64,000 nucleotides of DNA, taken from positions 5,952,001-6,016,000 of the forward strand of contig NZ_CP151803.1 in the NCBI RefSeq assembly GCF_038446955.1, read 5' to 3'. The first letter of the stretch is position 1. Each line of letters begins with the position of its first letter. Under the pieces are notes generated by a model. It did not search any database and was not told the DNA's origin. It worked only from the letters and a program-made list of their open reading frames with translations. The DNA is from Pedobacter sp. FW305-3-2-15-E-R2A2. Lineage in GTDB: Bacteria; Bacteroidota; Bacteroidia; Sphingobacteriales; Sphingobacteriaceae. Below are positions 12,924-21,300 of this stretch, piece after piece. The translations under genes were made by a program, and so were the position numbers.

Positions 12924-13310
12924 ATGCTGACGAATAATGAACTAATGATAGAAAATTCAGATAAAGCCATGGCAGATTTTCTGCAAAACAAATCAGCAGT
13001 CAGCATTGCGCTTTTCGAAGAACTGGCCGCTACTTTCAAAGCAATCGGAACGGTGGAATTCCATGCGGCGAAAACCATGATTGCCTTTTCCGCCAGGATA
13101 AATTTCGCTTACGTGATACAGATGGGAAAAGATTTTATAGATATCGTACTCCCTTTTAAGCAGCCTTACGAAGACAACTTATGCTTTCGAAAAATCAAAG
13201 CCGTACCAGGCAGTGACGATTACAACCACCATCTGCGAATTTACCTGCCGGAGGACTTAAACGAGGAAGTATTCAGCTACCTCCGGATGGCCTATGAAAA
13301 CGGAAAATAA
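12924..13310 (+). CDS. DUF5655-like conserved protein
   Basis: The 128-residue soluble protein runs 'FEELAATFKAIGTVEFHAAKTMIAFSARINFAYVIQMGK' followed by a strand-rich part and 'LRIYLPEDLNEEVFSYLRMAYENG'. The pattern of a helix, a 'KTMIAFSARINFAYV' strand pair and an 'L.F.QP' turn resembles DUF5655, a small domain of unknown function found alone or after DUF4287. It is convergent with the GH3 gene (12 bp apart), so not in an operon. Alternative start at MIENSDKAM (residue 8). Confidence 0.6.
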   Translation: MLTNNELMIENSDKAMADFLQNKSAVSIALFEELAATFKAIGTVEFHAAKTMIAFSARINFAYVIQMGKDFIDIVLPFKQPYEDNLCFRKIKAVPGSDDYNHHLRIYLPEDLNEEVFSYLRMAYENGK

Positions 13311-13322
13311 AACCCTGCCATT

Positions 13323-15728
13323 TTAAGGTAGGATTTCAAATTCCTGTTTCAATTTAATGTCTTCGGAAGACTGACCAATCATGACCCTGAATTTACCTGG
13401 TTCCACCCTCCAGTTCATGTCTTTGTCTAAAATCGAGAGGTCATCCGGATGGAGTATAAAACGGACTGTTTTCTCTTCTCCAGGAAGCAATGTAATCCGC
13501 TCAAATCCCCGAAGGTCGGAATCGTAAGTCGTCACACTGCTCACCAGATCTTTAAGATAAAGCTGCACCACATCATCTCCTTTACGTTTACCGGTATTCT
13601 TCACCCTTACACTTACCTCAATATCCGAACCCGCTTTCTGTGTCGGCTGTTTAACCTCCAAATTGCTATATTCAAAATCCGTGTAACTCAAGCCATAACC
13701 AAATGGGAACAATGCCCCATTTACACTGGTTTTGCCATAGCCATTGTTTCCACTACTTGGCTGTCCCGCCTGCGAAGCCGGCTTAAAAGGAAAGTTATAT
13801 TCCAGCTGACCAACAGATTTAGGGAAGGTGATCGGGAGTTTACCTCCGGGATTATAATCACCGAATAAAGTTTCTGCAATAATGTTTCCACTTTGGGGGC
13901 CAGGGAACCAGGCTTCCAGAATTGCCGGTAAATAGCGGTTTTCCCAATTGATCGTTAAAGGCTGTCCATTGATCATCACCATGACCACTGGCTTTCCCGT
14001 GGCATGAAGTGCCATCAACAATTGTAATTGTCTGCCGGGTAGGTTTAATCCGGTACGGGTAAGGCTTTCTCCTACTCTTTTCTCATCTTCCCCAACCACG
14101 GCAATGATCACATCGGCCAGTTTAGCCTGTGCAACAGCTTCGTCAATTCCTGCCTGCTCAGCAGCAGAAAGAGGACTCGGAATAATTTCACTTTCCGGCC
14201 AGTTGGGATCAATGATGTCACAACCTTTCACATAATTCACCTGAGCATTGCCAGCAGTATATTTTTTGATGCCATCCACAACCGAAGTGACCGGGTTATT
14301 CGAGGGGCCATACCTGCTCGTTGTATAGTTTACCTCGGCAGCCAAAGGGCCGGTCACCAGAATATTTTTCAATTTATTCAGTGCTAAAGGCAAGAGGTTT
14401 TGCTCATTTTTCAAGAGCACCAGCGACTGGCGACTGAGTTCTGCTGAAAAGGCTTCGCTCTGCGCCGTATGTACCACCTGGTCTGAGGCTTTCGTATTCG
14501 GTACATAAGGCCGGTCAAACAGGCCCAACCTGAATTTAACCCGCAATACATGAGCGACCCTTTCATCGATCGTTTTCATGGAAACCTTTCCTTCGCTGAT
14601 CAATTCTCTTAAAGGCATGATGTATTGCTCCGGCATGGTAAAATTGGTCCGCACATCCAGTCCGGCTTCCACCACCTGTTTGATCGCCCCTTTATAATCA
14701 TCCACCACATGATGCTTGGAATAAAGGTATTCTACAGCCTCACTATCAGAAACAATGTATCCCTTAAACCCATATTTTTCTCTCAGCAGTTCGGTCAGGA
14801 AATAATGGCTTCCGGTAATCGGAACACCGTCGTAATCATTATAGCTACTCATCACTCCCATCGGCGAAGCTTCCTGAACGACTCTTCTAAATGGATAAAG
14901 GTGAATCTGGTGTAACTCTCTTAAGGCCACATGCGGATCGGTACGTGCGTCCCCATCTCTCCCACCTTTAGGCACACTATATACAGCAAAGTGCTTTAAG
15001 GTTGCTGCGACTCCGTTTTCCTGAATTCCCAGTACCATTTGCTTGCCCAGTTCGGCAATGTGAAAAGGATTTTCCCCATAACATTCTACGACCCTTCCCC
15101 AGCGCTGGTCTCTGGCGGGATCTAAAATAGGGGCATAAACATTGGTATAACCCAATGCTTTGGCTTCGCGGCCAACAATATCCCCGGCCTGCCTTACCAT
15201 AGCCTTATTCCAGGTACTTCCAATATTTATAGGTGCAGGTAAAGGCGTTGCCCGGTCATGACAAAGCCCATGGATGCCTTCATTGGTAAAATCAACCGGA
15301 ATTCCCATTCTTGTTTCTTCGATAAACCATTTCTGAAGTGTATTGATGGCATCTGCATGTTTACTGAAGGGATAAGAATAAGCGGTTTGAGCCTTTTTAT
15401 TATAGGCGAGGCTGTTTAAAGCTTCGTCAATATTGGCAATCCCATCCTTCCAGACCTTTGTTTTCCATTCGGGCGTAGGCATCTCTTCTTTCAGGACTCT
15501 TCCATAACCGTATAAGGTCGCCATCTGACAAGTTTTCTCTTCCACTGTCATTTGAGAAAGCAGGTCGGCAATTCTTTTTTCTATTTCCTGAGATGGATCT
15601 TCGAAAACATCCTTCTTTCCGTTTTTATTAAAGTCAATCCAGTTTTTTTGGTAGATATTTTTATGTTGGGCAAATGAAGCACTCTCCAAAGAGAAGAGGG
15701 CAGCACAAAGCATCAGCGTCTTTTTCAT
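13323..15728 (-). CDS. Glycoside hydrolase family 3, exported beta-glucosidase/xylosidase type
   Basis: The 801-residue protein has a signal peptide (residues 1-20). GH3 N-terminal barrel motifs follow: 'PVDFTNEGIHGLCHD' (145-158), KHFAVY (245-250) and GYIVSDSEAV (323-332) with the probable nucleophile Asp328. The alpha/beta sandwich domain ('VVGEDEKRVGESLTRTGLNL') and a C-terminal fibronectin III-like domain with the usual 'VSVRVKNTGKRKGDDVVQLY' complete the standard layout. Residues 32-43 form a perfect 12-position EF-hand type loop (D-x-N-x-N-G-x-x-D-x-x-E), so calcium binding near the N-terminus is likely. It should hydrolyse terminal beta-linked sugars in the periplasm; exact substrate cannot be told. 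Transcribed alone. Confidence 0.93.
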   Translation of the reverse strand: MKKTLMLCAALFSLESASFAQHKNIYQKNWIDFNKNGKKDVFEDPSQEIEKRIADLLSQMTVEEKTCQMATLYGYGRVLKEEMPTPEWKTKVWKDGIANIDEALNSLAYNKKAQTAYSYPFSKHADAINTLQKWFIEETRMGIPVDFTNEGIHGLCHDRATPLPAPINIGSTWNKAMVRQAGDIVGREAKALGYTNVYAPILDPARDQRWGRVVECYGENPFHIAELGKQMVLGIQENGVAATLKHFAVYSVPKGGRDGDARTDPHVALRELHQIHLYPFRRVVQEASPMGVMSSYNDYDGVPITGSHYFLTELLREKYGFKGYIVSDSEAVEYLYSKHHVVDDYKGAIKQVVEAGLDVRTNFTMPEQYIMPLRELISEGKVSMKTIDERVAHVLRVKFRLGLFDRPYVPNTKASDQVVHTAQSEAFSAELSRQSLVLLKNEQNLLPLALNKLKNILVTGPLAAEVNYTTSRYGPSNNPVTSVVDGIKKYTAGNAQVNYVKGCDIIDPNWPESEIIPSPLSAAEQAGIDEAVAQAKLADVIIAVVGEDEKRVGESLTRTGLNLPGRQLQLLMALHATGKPVVMVMINGQPLTINWENRYLPAILEAWFPGPQSGNIIAETLFGDYNPGGKLPITFPKSVGQLEYNFPFKPASQAGQPSSGNNGYGKTSVNGALFPFGYGLSYTDFEYSNLEVKQPTQKAGSDIEVSVRVKNTGKRKGDDVVQLYLKDLVSSVTTYDSDLRGFERITLLPGEEKTVRFILHPDDLSILDKDMNWRVEPGKFRVMIGQSSEDIKLKQEFEILP

Positions 15729-15870
15729 TCGTATATATTGTTTTATTATAGTGATGAAACGGTCATGATCTTATCTTCATTTGCTGATCTGAGCGGTAAG
15801 ATCATCATGGTTTCCTCATGATGGGCAATTGCAATGTCCGGTTTTCTAAATCCTACTAAAATAAGGTAAT

Positions 15871-16647
15871 TTAATTATTCCGGAATGGCATTTTCCTCAG
15901 TGATTTTAGCATTTCTTCTTTTCCCTGATTGTCGGATTTAAACTTCCGCAGATTTGATTTGACGGACATCATGAGCTGATAATCGGACATCTGGAGCAAG
16001 CTGTCTTTCGCAGGGCGATACCTATCCATAAACAGGTATAAAGAATCGCCATCAAGCCGGGTAAGGCTTCCTACCAGGTCCGTACTGAACCTGGAATCCA
16101 CATAGGCTGAGGATTCGTCCCGCAGCAGTTTCCGCTTAAATTTATTCTCTTTGTTGTTTTTCCTGGTTAACATTCTCGCAAGGCCGAGCACATCTAAGGT
16201 AACCATCTCAAAGGGCAGGACCTTCCGGCTTGTGGAAAGGGGTACAAATACAGATTTCCAACCTGGTTGTTTGTAATTGAAATTCCTGGCATATTCCTTT
16301 CTAAGTTTCAAAGAATCTTCTTTATGGTTTCTCTTTGAAAAAATAGCCACCTCGTTTAAGGACAAGGCCTGCTCCTTCAGTTCGATTAGAAATTCCGTTT
16401 TCAGACCGGCTGTATAAACCAGCTGATAGGGCGCATAATTAAATCCTGAGAAGTGGAGGGTATCATTTTTCGAGGGAATTAAAGCAAATTCACCATTAGC
16501 TCCAGTAGTCGTTTTTCCGTATTTTATCCTGATCAGGATATTGGCTAAAGGACGTTTTGATTCCTGATCAATTACTTTTCCTCTGATTACCTGTGCCTGA
16601 ACAGTACCGAAAATCAACATACAGCAGAGCAGACTGATTGCTTTCAT
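15871..16647 (-). CDS. Exported CarboxypepD_reg-like domain protein
   Basis: The 258-residue protein has a signal peptide (1-18) and then a carboxypeptidase regulatory-like beta-sandwich, 'VIRGKVIDQESKRPLANILIRI' style (about 20-95), ending 'LNEVAI'. This N-terminal part is like that of TonB-dependent receptors, but no plug or barrel follows. The rest is charged and helical, with 'LTRKNNKENKFKRKLLRDE'. It is probably periplasmic or surface-attached. Function unknown. A related layout occurs at 27394-28662. Confidence 0.75.
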   Translation of the reverse strand: MKAISLLCCMLIFGTVQAQVIRGKVIDQESKRPLANILIRIKYGKTTTGANGEFALIPSKNDTLHFSGFNYAPYQLVYTAGLKTEFLIELKEQALSLNEVAIFSKRNHKEDSLKLRKEYARNFNYKQPGWKSVFVPLSTSRKVLPFEMVTLDVLGLARMLTRKNNKENKFKRKLLRDESSAYVDSRFSTDLVGSLTRLDGDSLYLFMDRYRPAKDSLLQMSDYQLMMSVKSNLRKFKSDNQGKEEMLKSLRKMPFRNN

Positions 16648-16721
16648 ATTCCTGTAAATATAAATGCTTGCTGATCTGGCCCTGATAAATTAACAATCTT
16701 TAACTTAGGTGTTAAGGGCTG

Positions 16722-16894
16722 TTAAACCTGTTTTGATTTCCAGTTCATTTTCATATATACAGTCCCGTTTTTTAACTCGGTTAGCATTTGTTGCATCCTT
16801 TTCTCTTTTGTATCCGGCAGCTTCGCCCTTTCAATCCAACCGAGGTAATCGTTTTGCTGGTATAGCCAGAGCCGGACGAGACAGCCAAAAGACA
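16722..16894 (-). pseudogene. Truncated YdeI/OmpD-associated-like gene, C-terminal fragment
   Basis: Minus-strand codons give QNDYLGWIERAKLPDTKEKR and then 'MQQMLTELKNGTVYMKMNW', a pattern typical of the C-terminus of YdeI/OmpD-associated family proteins (W-I-E-x-A-K-x-x-x-T-x-x-K-R). No N-terminal part is present. The IS element begins at 16898 just beyond. Joining the flanks across the IS still gives a stop codon (TAA) in this frame, so the gene was already broken before, or together with, insertion. Confidence 0.65.
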
Positions 16895-16934
16895 GCTTGT
16901 CCATTCCTAAAAAGGCTATACAAAAAAACAGTGT

Positions 16935-17477
16935 ATGGAAATAACAGAAACAGAATTTATCATTTCAGAAAGAAGGAGTAAAAATCAGCGTTATGACAAG
17001 CGATTAATAGCGCATATTGTGGAGCTCGAAGCCCAAGGCGTTCCCCGTAGAGATCTTATGGAAGAATACGGTATGTCAAGCAGCACGCTTGTAGAATGGC
17101 TGGGAAACTCGGGTTTATCGGGTTCAAAACGTAAATCCTATACACCGTCAGAAAGACGTTCGGTAATTCGGGCGGTAGAAAACGGTATGAGCATTCGGGA
17201 GGCCCAGGTTTCATATAATATTTCCCATCCAAGTATTATAAGACACTGGATCAAGAAAAATAAGGAAGAAAATGTAGAGATTAGCCTTCTCAAACCTCTA
17301 GAAGTGGCCAAAAACACGACAACTGATTCCAGTAGTACAGAACTCGAAGCTTTACAAAAAGCTTTGGCAGAGGCCAATTTGAAAATCCAGGCCCTTGATA
17401 CTCTGATCGATATTGCAGAAGAACAGCTTAAAATCGACATCAGAAAAAAGTCTGGTGCCAGGCAGTCATCAAAATGA
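16935..17477 (+). CDS. IS3-family transposase OrfA
   Basis: The 180-residue protein carries two helix-turn-helix like segments ('LEAQGVPRRDLMEEYGMSSS', 'VENGMSIREAQVSYNISH') and a C-terminal coiled coil with leucine spacing ('LEALQKALAEANLKIQALDT'), which binds the IS ends and drives oligomerisation. Near its end lies A_AAA_AAG (17444-17450) in the frame needed for -1 slippage. Its stop overlaps the OrfB start as ATGA (17474-17477). Confidence 0.9.
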   Translation: MEITETEFIISERRSKNQRYDKRLIAHIVELEAQGVPRRDLMEEYGMSSSTLVEWLGNSGLSGSKRKSYTPSERRSVIRAVENGMSIREAQVSYNISHPSIIRHWIKKNKEENVEISLLKPLEVAKNTTTDSSSTELEALQKALAEANLKIQALDTLIDIAEEQLKIDIRKKSGARQSSK

Positions 17478-18409
17478 AACAGGACTTCCCAAAACTTGGG
17501 ATCAGGTTGCTGTGCAGACTGTTTGGCAAAACAAGACATGCGTATTACGACCACCAGTGGCGAGTACAGGATGAGGGTTTAAAAGATGAGATCATTTTGC
17601 AGCATGTACTGCGTATTCGGGAAAAGCAAAAGCGAATAGGTACGTTGAAACTGCATTTTATGCTGCAGGAAGTGTTGTCAGCGCACGATATTAAAATTGG
17701 AAGGGACTATTTATTTCGCCTAATGCGGGAGCATGGCCTCCATATCAGAACACGAAAAAGGAAAGCGGTGACAACTAATTCAAGGCATTGGATGCGAAAA
17801 TATAATAACCAGATCAAGGAATTGATCATCCACCGTCCCGAACAGGTCTGGGTAAGTGATATTACTTATATTCAGTTGACAAAACAGTGGGGATATCTAA
17901 GCCTTATCACAGATGCCTATTCTAAAAAGATCATGGGATGGGCTTTTAGGACTGATTTATCTGCTCAAGGATGTATAGACGCGCTTGATATGGCTGTCAA
18001 AACACGTAAACACCCCCAAGATCAGCTCATACATCATTCTGATCGGGGATCACAATATTGTAGTAAAAACTATGTGGACCTGCTTACCGAAAATCAGGTA
18101 GCAATAAGCATGACTGAAAATGGAGACCCTTATGAAAATGCAATAGCAGAACGGGTAAATGGAATATTAAAAGCGGAGTTTGATATGCATAGTTCTAAAG
18201 CAAGTTTTAAAGAAACAACAAAGAGAATCAGAGAGAATATTCAAACTTATAACCAACTAAGACCGCATGCAAGCTGTGATTATCTCACACCAGAACAGGC
18301 GCATCTTAAACGGGGAATCTTTAAGAAAAGATGGAAGCCTAAAAAGTACAAAACAAAGGAAAATCAAACTTGTATAACCCGATCAGGAATAACAAATTTG
18401 AGTGTATAG
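17474..18409 (+). CDS. IS3-family transposase OrfB (DDE integrase)
   Basis: The 311-residue protein has the HTH_21 part near residues 45-95, then the retroviral-integrase type catalytic core: D129 (WVSDITYIQL), D190 (HHSDRGSQY) and E226 (ENAIAERVNG). The 35-residue D-E spacing is that of the IS3 family. The frame is open upstream back to the slippery heptamer at 17444, allowing an OrfAB fusion by -1 frameshift, while the ATG at 17474 allows separate coupled translation. Confidence 0.94.
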   Translation: MKQDFPKLGIRLLCRLFGKTRHAYYDHQWRVQDEGLKDEIILQHVLRIREKQKRIGTLKLHFMLQEVLSAHDIKIGRDYLFRLMREHGLHIRTRKRKAVTTNSRHWMRKYNNQIKELIIHRPEQVWVSDITYIQLTKQWGYLSLITDAYSKKIMGWAFRTDLSAQGCIDALDMAVKTRKHPQDQLIHHSDRGSQYCSKNYVDLLTENQVAISMTENGDPYENAIAERVNGILKAEFDMHSSKASFKETTKRIRENIQTYNQLRPHASCDYLTPEQAHLKRGIFKKRWKPKKYKTKENQTCITRSGITNLSV

Positions 18410-18462
18410 TCAATTTAAAATTAATTCAATAACCTGTATAGCCATACACGGATAAGACAGCT

Positions 18463-18766
18463 TTTATCTATACAGGCTCTAACCTCGCTCTATACTCGGT
18501 CTATACTCGGTGCAAGCCCGCTTGAAAGCCTGTTAAAGGCGGGTAAGGAACGCGTCAAAACCGGGGCAAAAACGGAGCTTCCTGCAACCAGGTATCCACT
18601 TGTCACTTAGCTGCCGGATTCCGTACCTTTACCCGGCTTTTTTGAACGTAAAAATGTGTCTTATAAAACCTGATTTGTTAAATTATGTTAAGGGTTTGAC
18701 GGGATGAAACGCTTTACATAGCTTAGCGTCCTATTATTTTTAATTGACGTTATCGTATTATTAACT
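18463..18766. other. Intergenic region between IS element and bamD
   Basis: No gene is visible. Two adjoining perfect 11-base copies of CTATACTCGGT lie at 18490-18500 and 18501-18511. The rest is GC-richer than the neighbourhood up to about 18640 and then AT-rich before the bamD promoter. Confidence 0.6.
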
Positions 18767-18774
18767 TATCTTTG
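18744..18774 (+). promoter_or_regulatory. bamD cluster promoter
   Basis: TTGA (18744-18747), 19 bp, TATCTTTG (18767-18774). Both elements and spacing fit the Bacteroidota consensus. The start point would fall at 18778-18781, on the bamD ATG at 18779, so the mRNA is probably leaderless or nearly so. Confidence 0.7.
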
Positions 18775-18778
18775 CAGA

Positions 18779-19708
18779 ATGTTTAAAATTAAACACGTAT
18801 TACTATTAAGTTTCACCATCATAGCCCTGACTATCGCGGGTTGCAAAAGCCAGTTTGAAAAAATCAGATTGAGCAACGATGTAGCCAAGAAATATCAGGA
18901 GGCGATGAAGCTCTACAACAAGAAGAATTATACCAAAGCTATCATTCTGTTTGAAGACCTTTCGCAGAAATACAGAGGAAGGGCAGAAGCCGAAGACTTA
19001 AATTATTACTATGCCCTAACCCTATATAAATTAAGGGATTATACCACTGCAAGATATCAGTTTAAATCATTTGCTGATACTTATCCAACCAGTAAATATG
19101 CAGAAGAATGCAGATACCTGGGTGCTTATTGCTATTACCTGGAATCACCTAAATTCTCATTAGATCAGGAGAACACTTACAAAGCAATTGATGCTTTACA
19201 GTTGTTTATCAACTTCTATCCTAAGAGTGAGCGTGTGGCTGATGCCAGTAAATATATTGCCGACTTACGTTCGAAACTGGAAACTAAAGCATTTGAAAAT
19301 GCGAAGTTATATTTCGACCTGGGCGGATGGGATATCAGTAATTATAAATCGGCCGTTATTGCTTTGAAAAATGCGCAGATTGATTTCCCTGATATTAAGT
19401 ATGCGGAAGAGATGGATCTTTTGATCGTTAAATCTCAATATAATTATGCAAAAAATAGTATTGAATTACGTCAGGAAGACAGATATAACGAAGCCATCAC
19501 CTATGCTGATGAATTTGTAGAAGCTCATCCTCAGAGTAAATTGGTTGATCAGGCTAAAGCTTTAAAGAAAGATAGTGAAGAAGGTATAGCACATGCAAAA
19601 CGTGTAATTGCCGAGTTCCAGAAGGACCAGGAAAAATATAAAGCAATGCTTGAAAAAGAAGCTAAAGCAGACAGTACCAATACCAAAATTAAAACCCCAA
19701 TCAAATAA
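18779..19708 (+). CDS. bamD: Outer membrane protein assembly factor BamD
   Basis: The 309-residue lipoprotein has a signal peptide with lipobox TIAGC (Cys22). It then shows five TPR-like helical pairs, e.g. 'KKYQEAMKLYNKKNYTKAI' and 'YYALTLYKLRDYTTARYQF', the BamD fold. BamD sits on the periplasmic side of the outer membrane and, with BamA, inserts beta-barrel proteins. The family usually has about 240-280 residues; the extra part is a charged C-terminal tail. It begins the cluster with rpoZ and coaBC; its stop codon overlaps the rpoZ start (TAATG). Confidence 0.93.
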   Translation: MFKIKHVLLLSFTIIALTIAGCKSQFEKIRLSNDVAKKYQEAMKLYNKKNYTKAIILFEDLSQKYRGRAEAEDLNYYYALTLYKLRDYTTARYQFKSFADTYPTSKYAEECRYLGAYCYYLESPKFSLDQENTYKAIDALQLFINFYPKSERVADASKYIADLRSKLETKAFENAKLYFDLGGWDISNYKSAVIALKNAQIDFPDIKYAEEMDLLIVKSQYNYAKNSIELRQEDRYNEAITYADEFVEAHPQSKLVDQAKALKKDSEEGIAHAKRVIAEFQKDQEKYKAMLEKEAKADSTNTKIKTPIK

Positions 19709-20034
19709 TGAACACGAACAAACCTGCTGTACCGAATACTACGGTTACTAGAAATGTTAATGATTTAGATCAAAAAACTGAGAATATCTATGAGTCTTTA
19801 GTAATTATTTCTAAAAGGGCTAATCAGATTTCAAACAACATTAAAGAAGAATTACACGGTAAATTAGCTGAGTTTGCTTCTTCAAATGACAACCTGGAAG
19901 AGATCTTTGAAAACAGAGAACAAATCGAAATCAGTAAGCATTATGAGCGTATGCCTAAGCCTTCATTGATTGCTATCGATGAGTTCCTGAATGATAAAAT
20001 TTATCACAGAAACCCTGCTAAAGAGCAACAATAA
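19708..20034 (+). CDS. rpoZ: RNA polymerase omega / Rpb6-like subunit
   Basis: The 108-residue protein has the omega/Rpb6 segment 'NIYESLVIISKRANQISNNI' (about residues 28-47), followed by a conserved acidic part and 'KPSLIAIDEFLNDKIYH'. This is the Bacteroidota form of the omega subunit, longer at the C-terminus than the E. coli protein. Omega assists assembly of the beta' subunit. The start ATG shares a base with the bamD stop, indicating translational coupling. Confidence 0.85.
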   Translation: MNTNKPAVPNTTVTRNVNDLDQKTENIYESLVIISKRANQISNNIKEELHGKLAEFASSNDNLEEIFENREQIEISKHYERMPKPSLIAIDEFLNDKIYHRNPAKEQQ

Positions 20035-20077
20035 GATCAGGCATAGGTATTCAATTGCATTCTTGCATTAAAAAACC

Positions 20078-21274
20078 ATGCTAGAAAATAAAAACATTAT
20101 TCTTGGCGTTTGCGGCAGCATTGCAGCATATAAATCAGCGATACTGGTCAGGTTACTGGTAAAGGCTGGCGCAAACGTTAAAGTTATTCTTACGGCCGAT
20201 GCGGCGAATTTCATTACCCCGCTCACCCTGGCTACCTTATCAAAAAATCCTGTTTACACCCAATATTTCGACGCCGAAACCGGTGTTTGGAGTAACCATG
20301 TGGAGTTGGGCCTGTGGGCTGACTTTATGGTCGTTGCCCCGGCAAGCGCCAACACGTTGGCTAAAATGGCAACAGGCATTTGTGATAACCTCTTAACAGC
20401 AGTCTACTTATCGGCCAAATGCCCGGTTTTTGTTGCTCCGGCAATGGACCTGGACATGTGGAAGCATGAAAGCACGCAGCAAAATATCGAAAAGCTGATC
20501 TCCTACGAGAACGAGGTCATCCCTCCTGGAAAAGGAGAGCTTGCCAGTGGTTTATATGGGGAAGGCCGCATGGCGGAACCAGAAGAAATTGTTTCCTTTT
20601 TGAATGAAGCAGCTGGAAAAGGGCTTCCATTGTTAGGTAAGAAGGTACTCGTTACCGCCGGGCCTACCTATGAAGCGATAGATCCTGTTCGTTTTATCGG
20701 GAATCATTCTTCCGGAAAAATGGGCTTTGCCATCGCCGGAGTCTTTGCCGGTTTAGGTGCAGAAGTGACCCTGATCACCGGACCAACTGCGGAAAAAACG
20801 ACCGCACAAATCAAGAGGATCGACGTAGTCAGCGCAGCAGATATGCTGAAGGCTTGCAAAGCGGAATTCCCCCAATCGGACATCATGGTCATGAGTGCCG
20901 CCGTAGCAGACTATACCCCTGTTACTGCAGCCAGCCAGAAGATTAAAAAGACAAATCCGGAATTTAGCCTGGAACTGAAAAAGACAGAAGACATCCTTGC
21001 TACCCTCGGACAAACAAAAACTGCGCAGCAAATCCTTGTCGGCTTCGCCCTGGAAACGGAAAACGAAGAAGCTTATGCAAAAGCCAAGCTCAGCAAGAAA
21101 AACCTGGACCTGATTGTGCTCAATTCACTCAACGACAAAGGTGCCGGGTTTAAGGGAGATACCAATAAAATCACTATATTTAATAAAGCTGCTGAAAAAG
21201 TGGTTTTTGAAACAAAATCAAAGAATGAAGTTGCAAAAGACATTTGCAATGAAATATTAAAATTAGTTGTATAA
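20078..21274 (+). CDS. coaBC: Bifunctional CoaBC (phosphopantothenoylcysteine decarboxylase / ligase)
   Basis: The 398-residue protein has an N-terminal flavoprotein decarboxylase (CoaC) with 'GVCGSIAAYKS' (10-20), the active-site His74 in NHVELG and the substrate motif PAMDLDMW (121-128), where Asp stands in the usual Asn place. The C-terminal ligase (CoaB) begins at 'KKVLVTAGPTYEAIDPVRF' (about 187-205) with 'NHSSGKMG'. It makes 4'-phosphopantetheine from phosphopantothenate and cysteine in coenzyme A synthesis. It lies 43 bp behind rpoZ in the same transcription unit. Confidence 0.95.
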   Translation: MLENKNIILGVCGSIAAYKSAILVRLLVKAGANVKVILTADAANFITPLTLATLSKNPVYTQYFDAETGVWSNHVELGLWADFMVVAPASANTLAKMATGICDNLLTAVYLSAKCPVFVAPAMDLDMWKHESTQQNIEKLISYENEVIPPGKGELASGLYGEGRMAEPEEIVSFLNEAAGKGLPLLGKKVLVTAGPTYEAIDPVRFIGNHSSGKMGFAIAGVFAGLGAEVTLITGPTAEKTTAQIKRIDVVSAADMLKACKAEFPQSDIMVMSAAVADYTPVTAASQKIKKTNPEFSLELKKTEDILATLGQTKTAQQILVGFALETENEEAYAKAKLSKKNLDLIVLNSLNDKGAGFKGDTNKITIFNKAAEKVVFETKSKNEVAKDICNEILKLVV

Positions 21275-21300
21275 GCATCCTGACTGTAAAAACGCTCCAA

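Larger units (their letters stand above)
16895..18462. mobile_element. IS3-family insertion sequence with 3-bp target duplication
   Basis: The element spans 16898-18459 (1,562 bp). The left end starts TGTCCATTCC and the right end, read inward, TGTCTTATCC. The 25-bp terminal repeats agree at 17 of 25 positions, ending in a shared GGCTATACA (16914-16922 and 18435-18443). The flanking trinucleotide GCT is duplicated (16895-16897, 18460-18462), as is usual for IS3 elements. Both transposase frames are intact, so it may be active. Confidence 0.85.

Noticed and set aside
16709..16981. 90-codon plus-strand frame over the IS left end
   Set aside because: It is antisense to the YdeI-like fragment and crosses the IS boundary.
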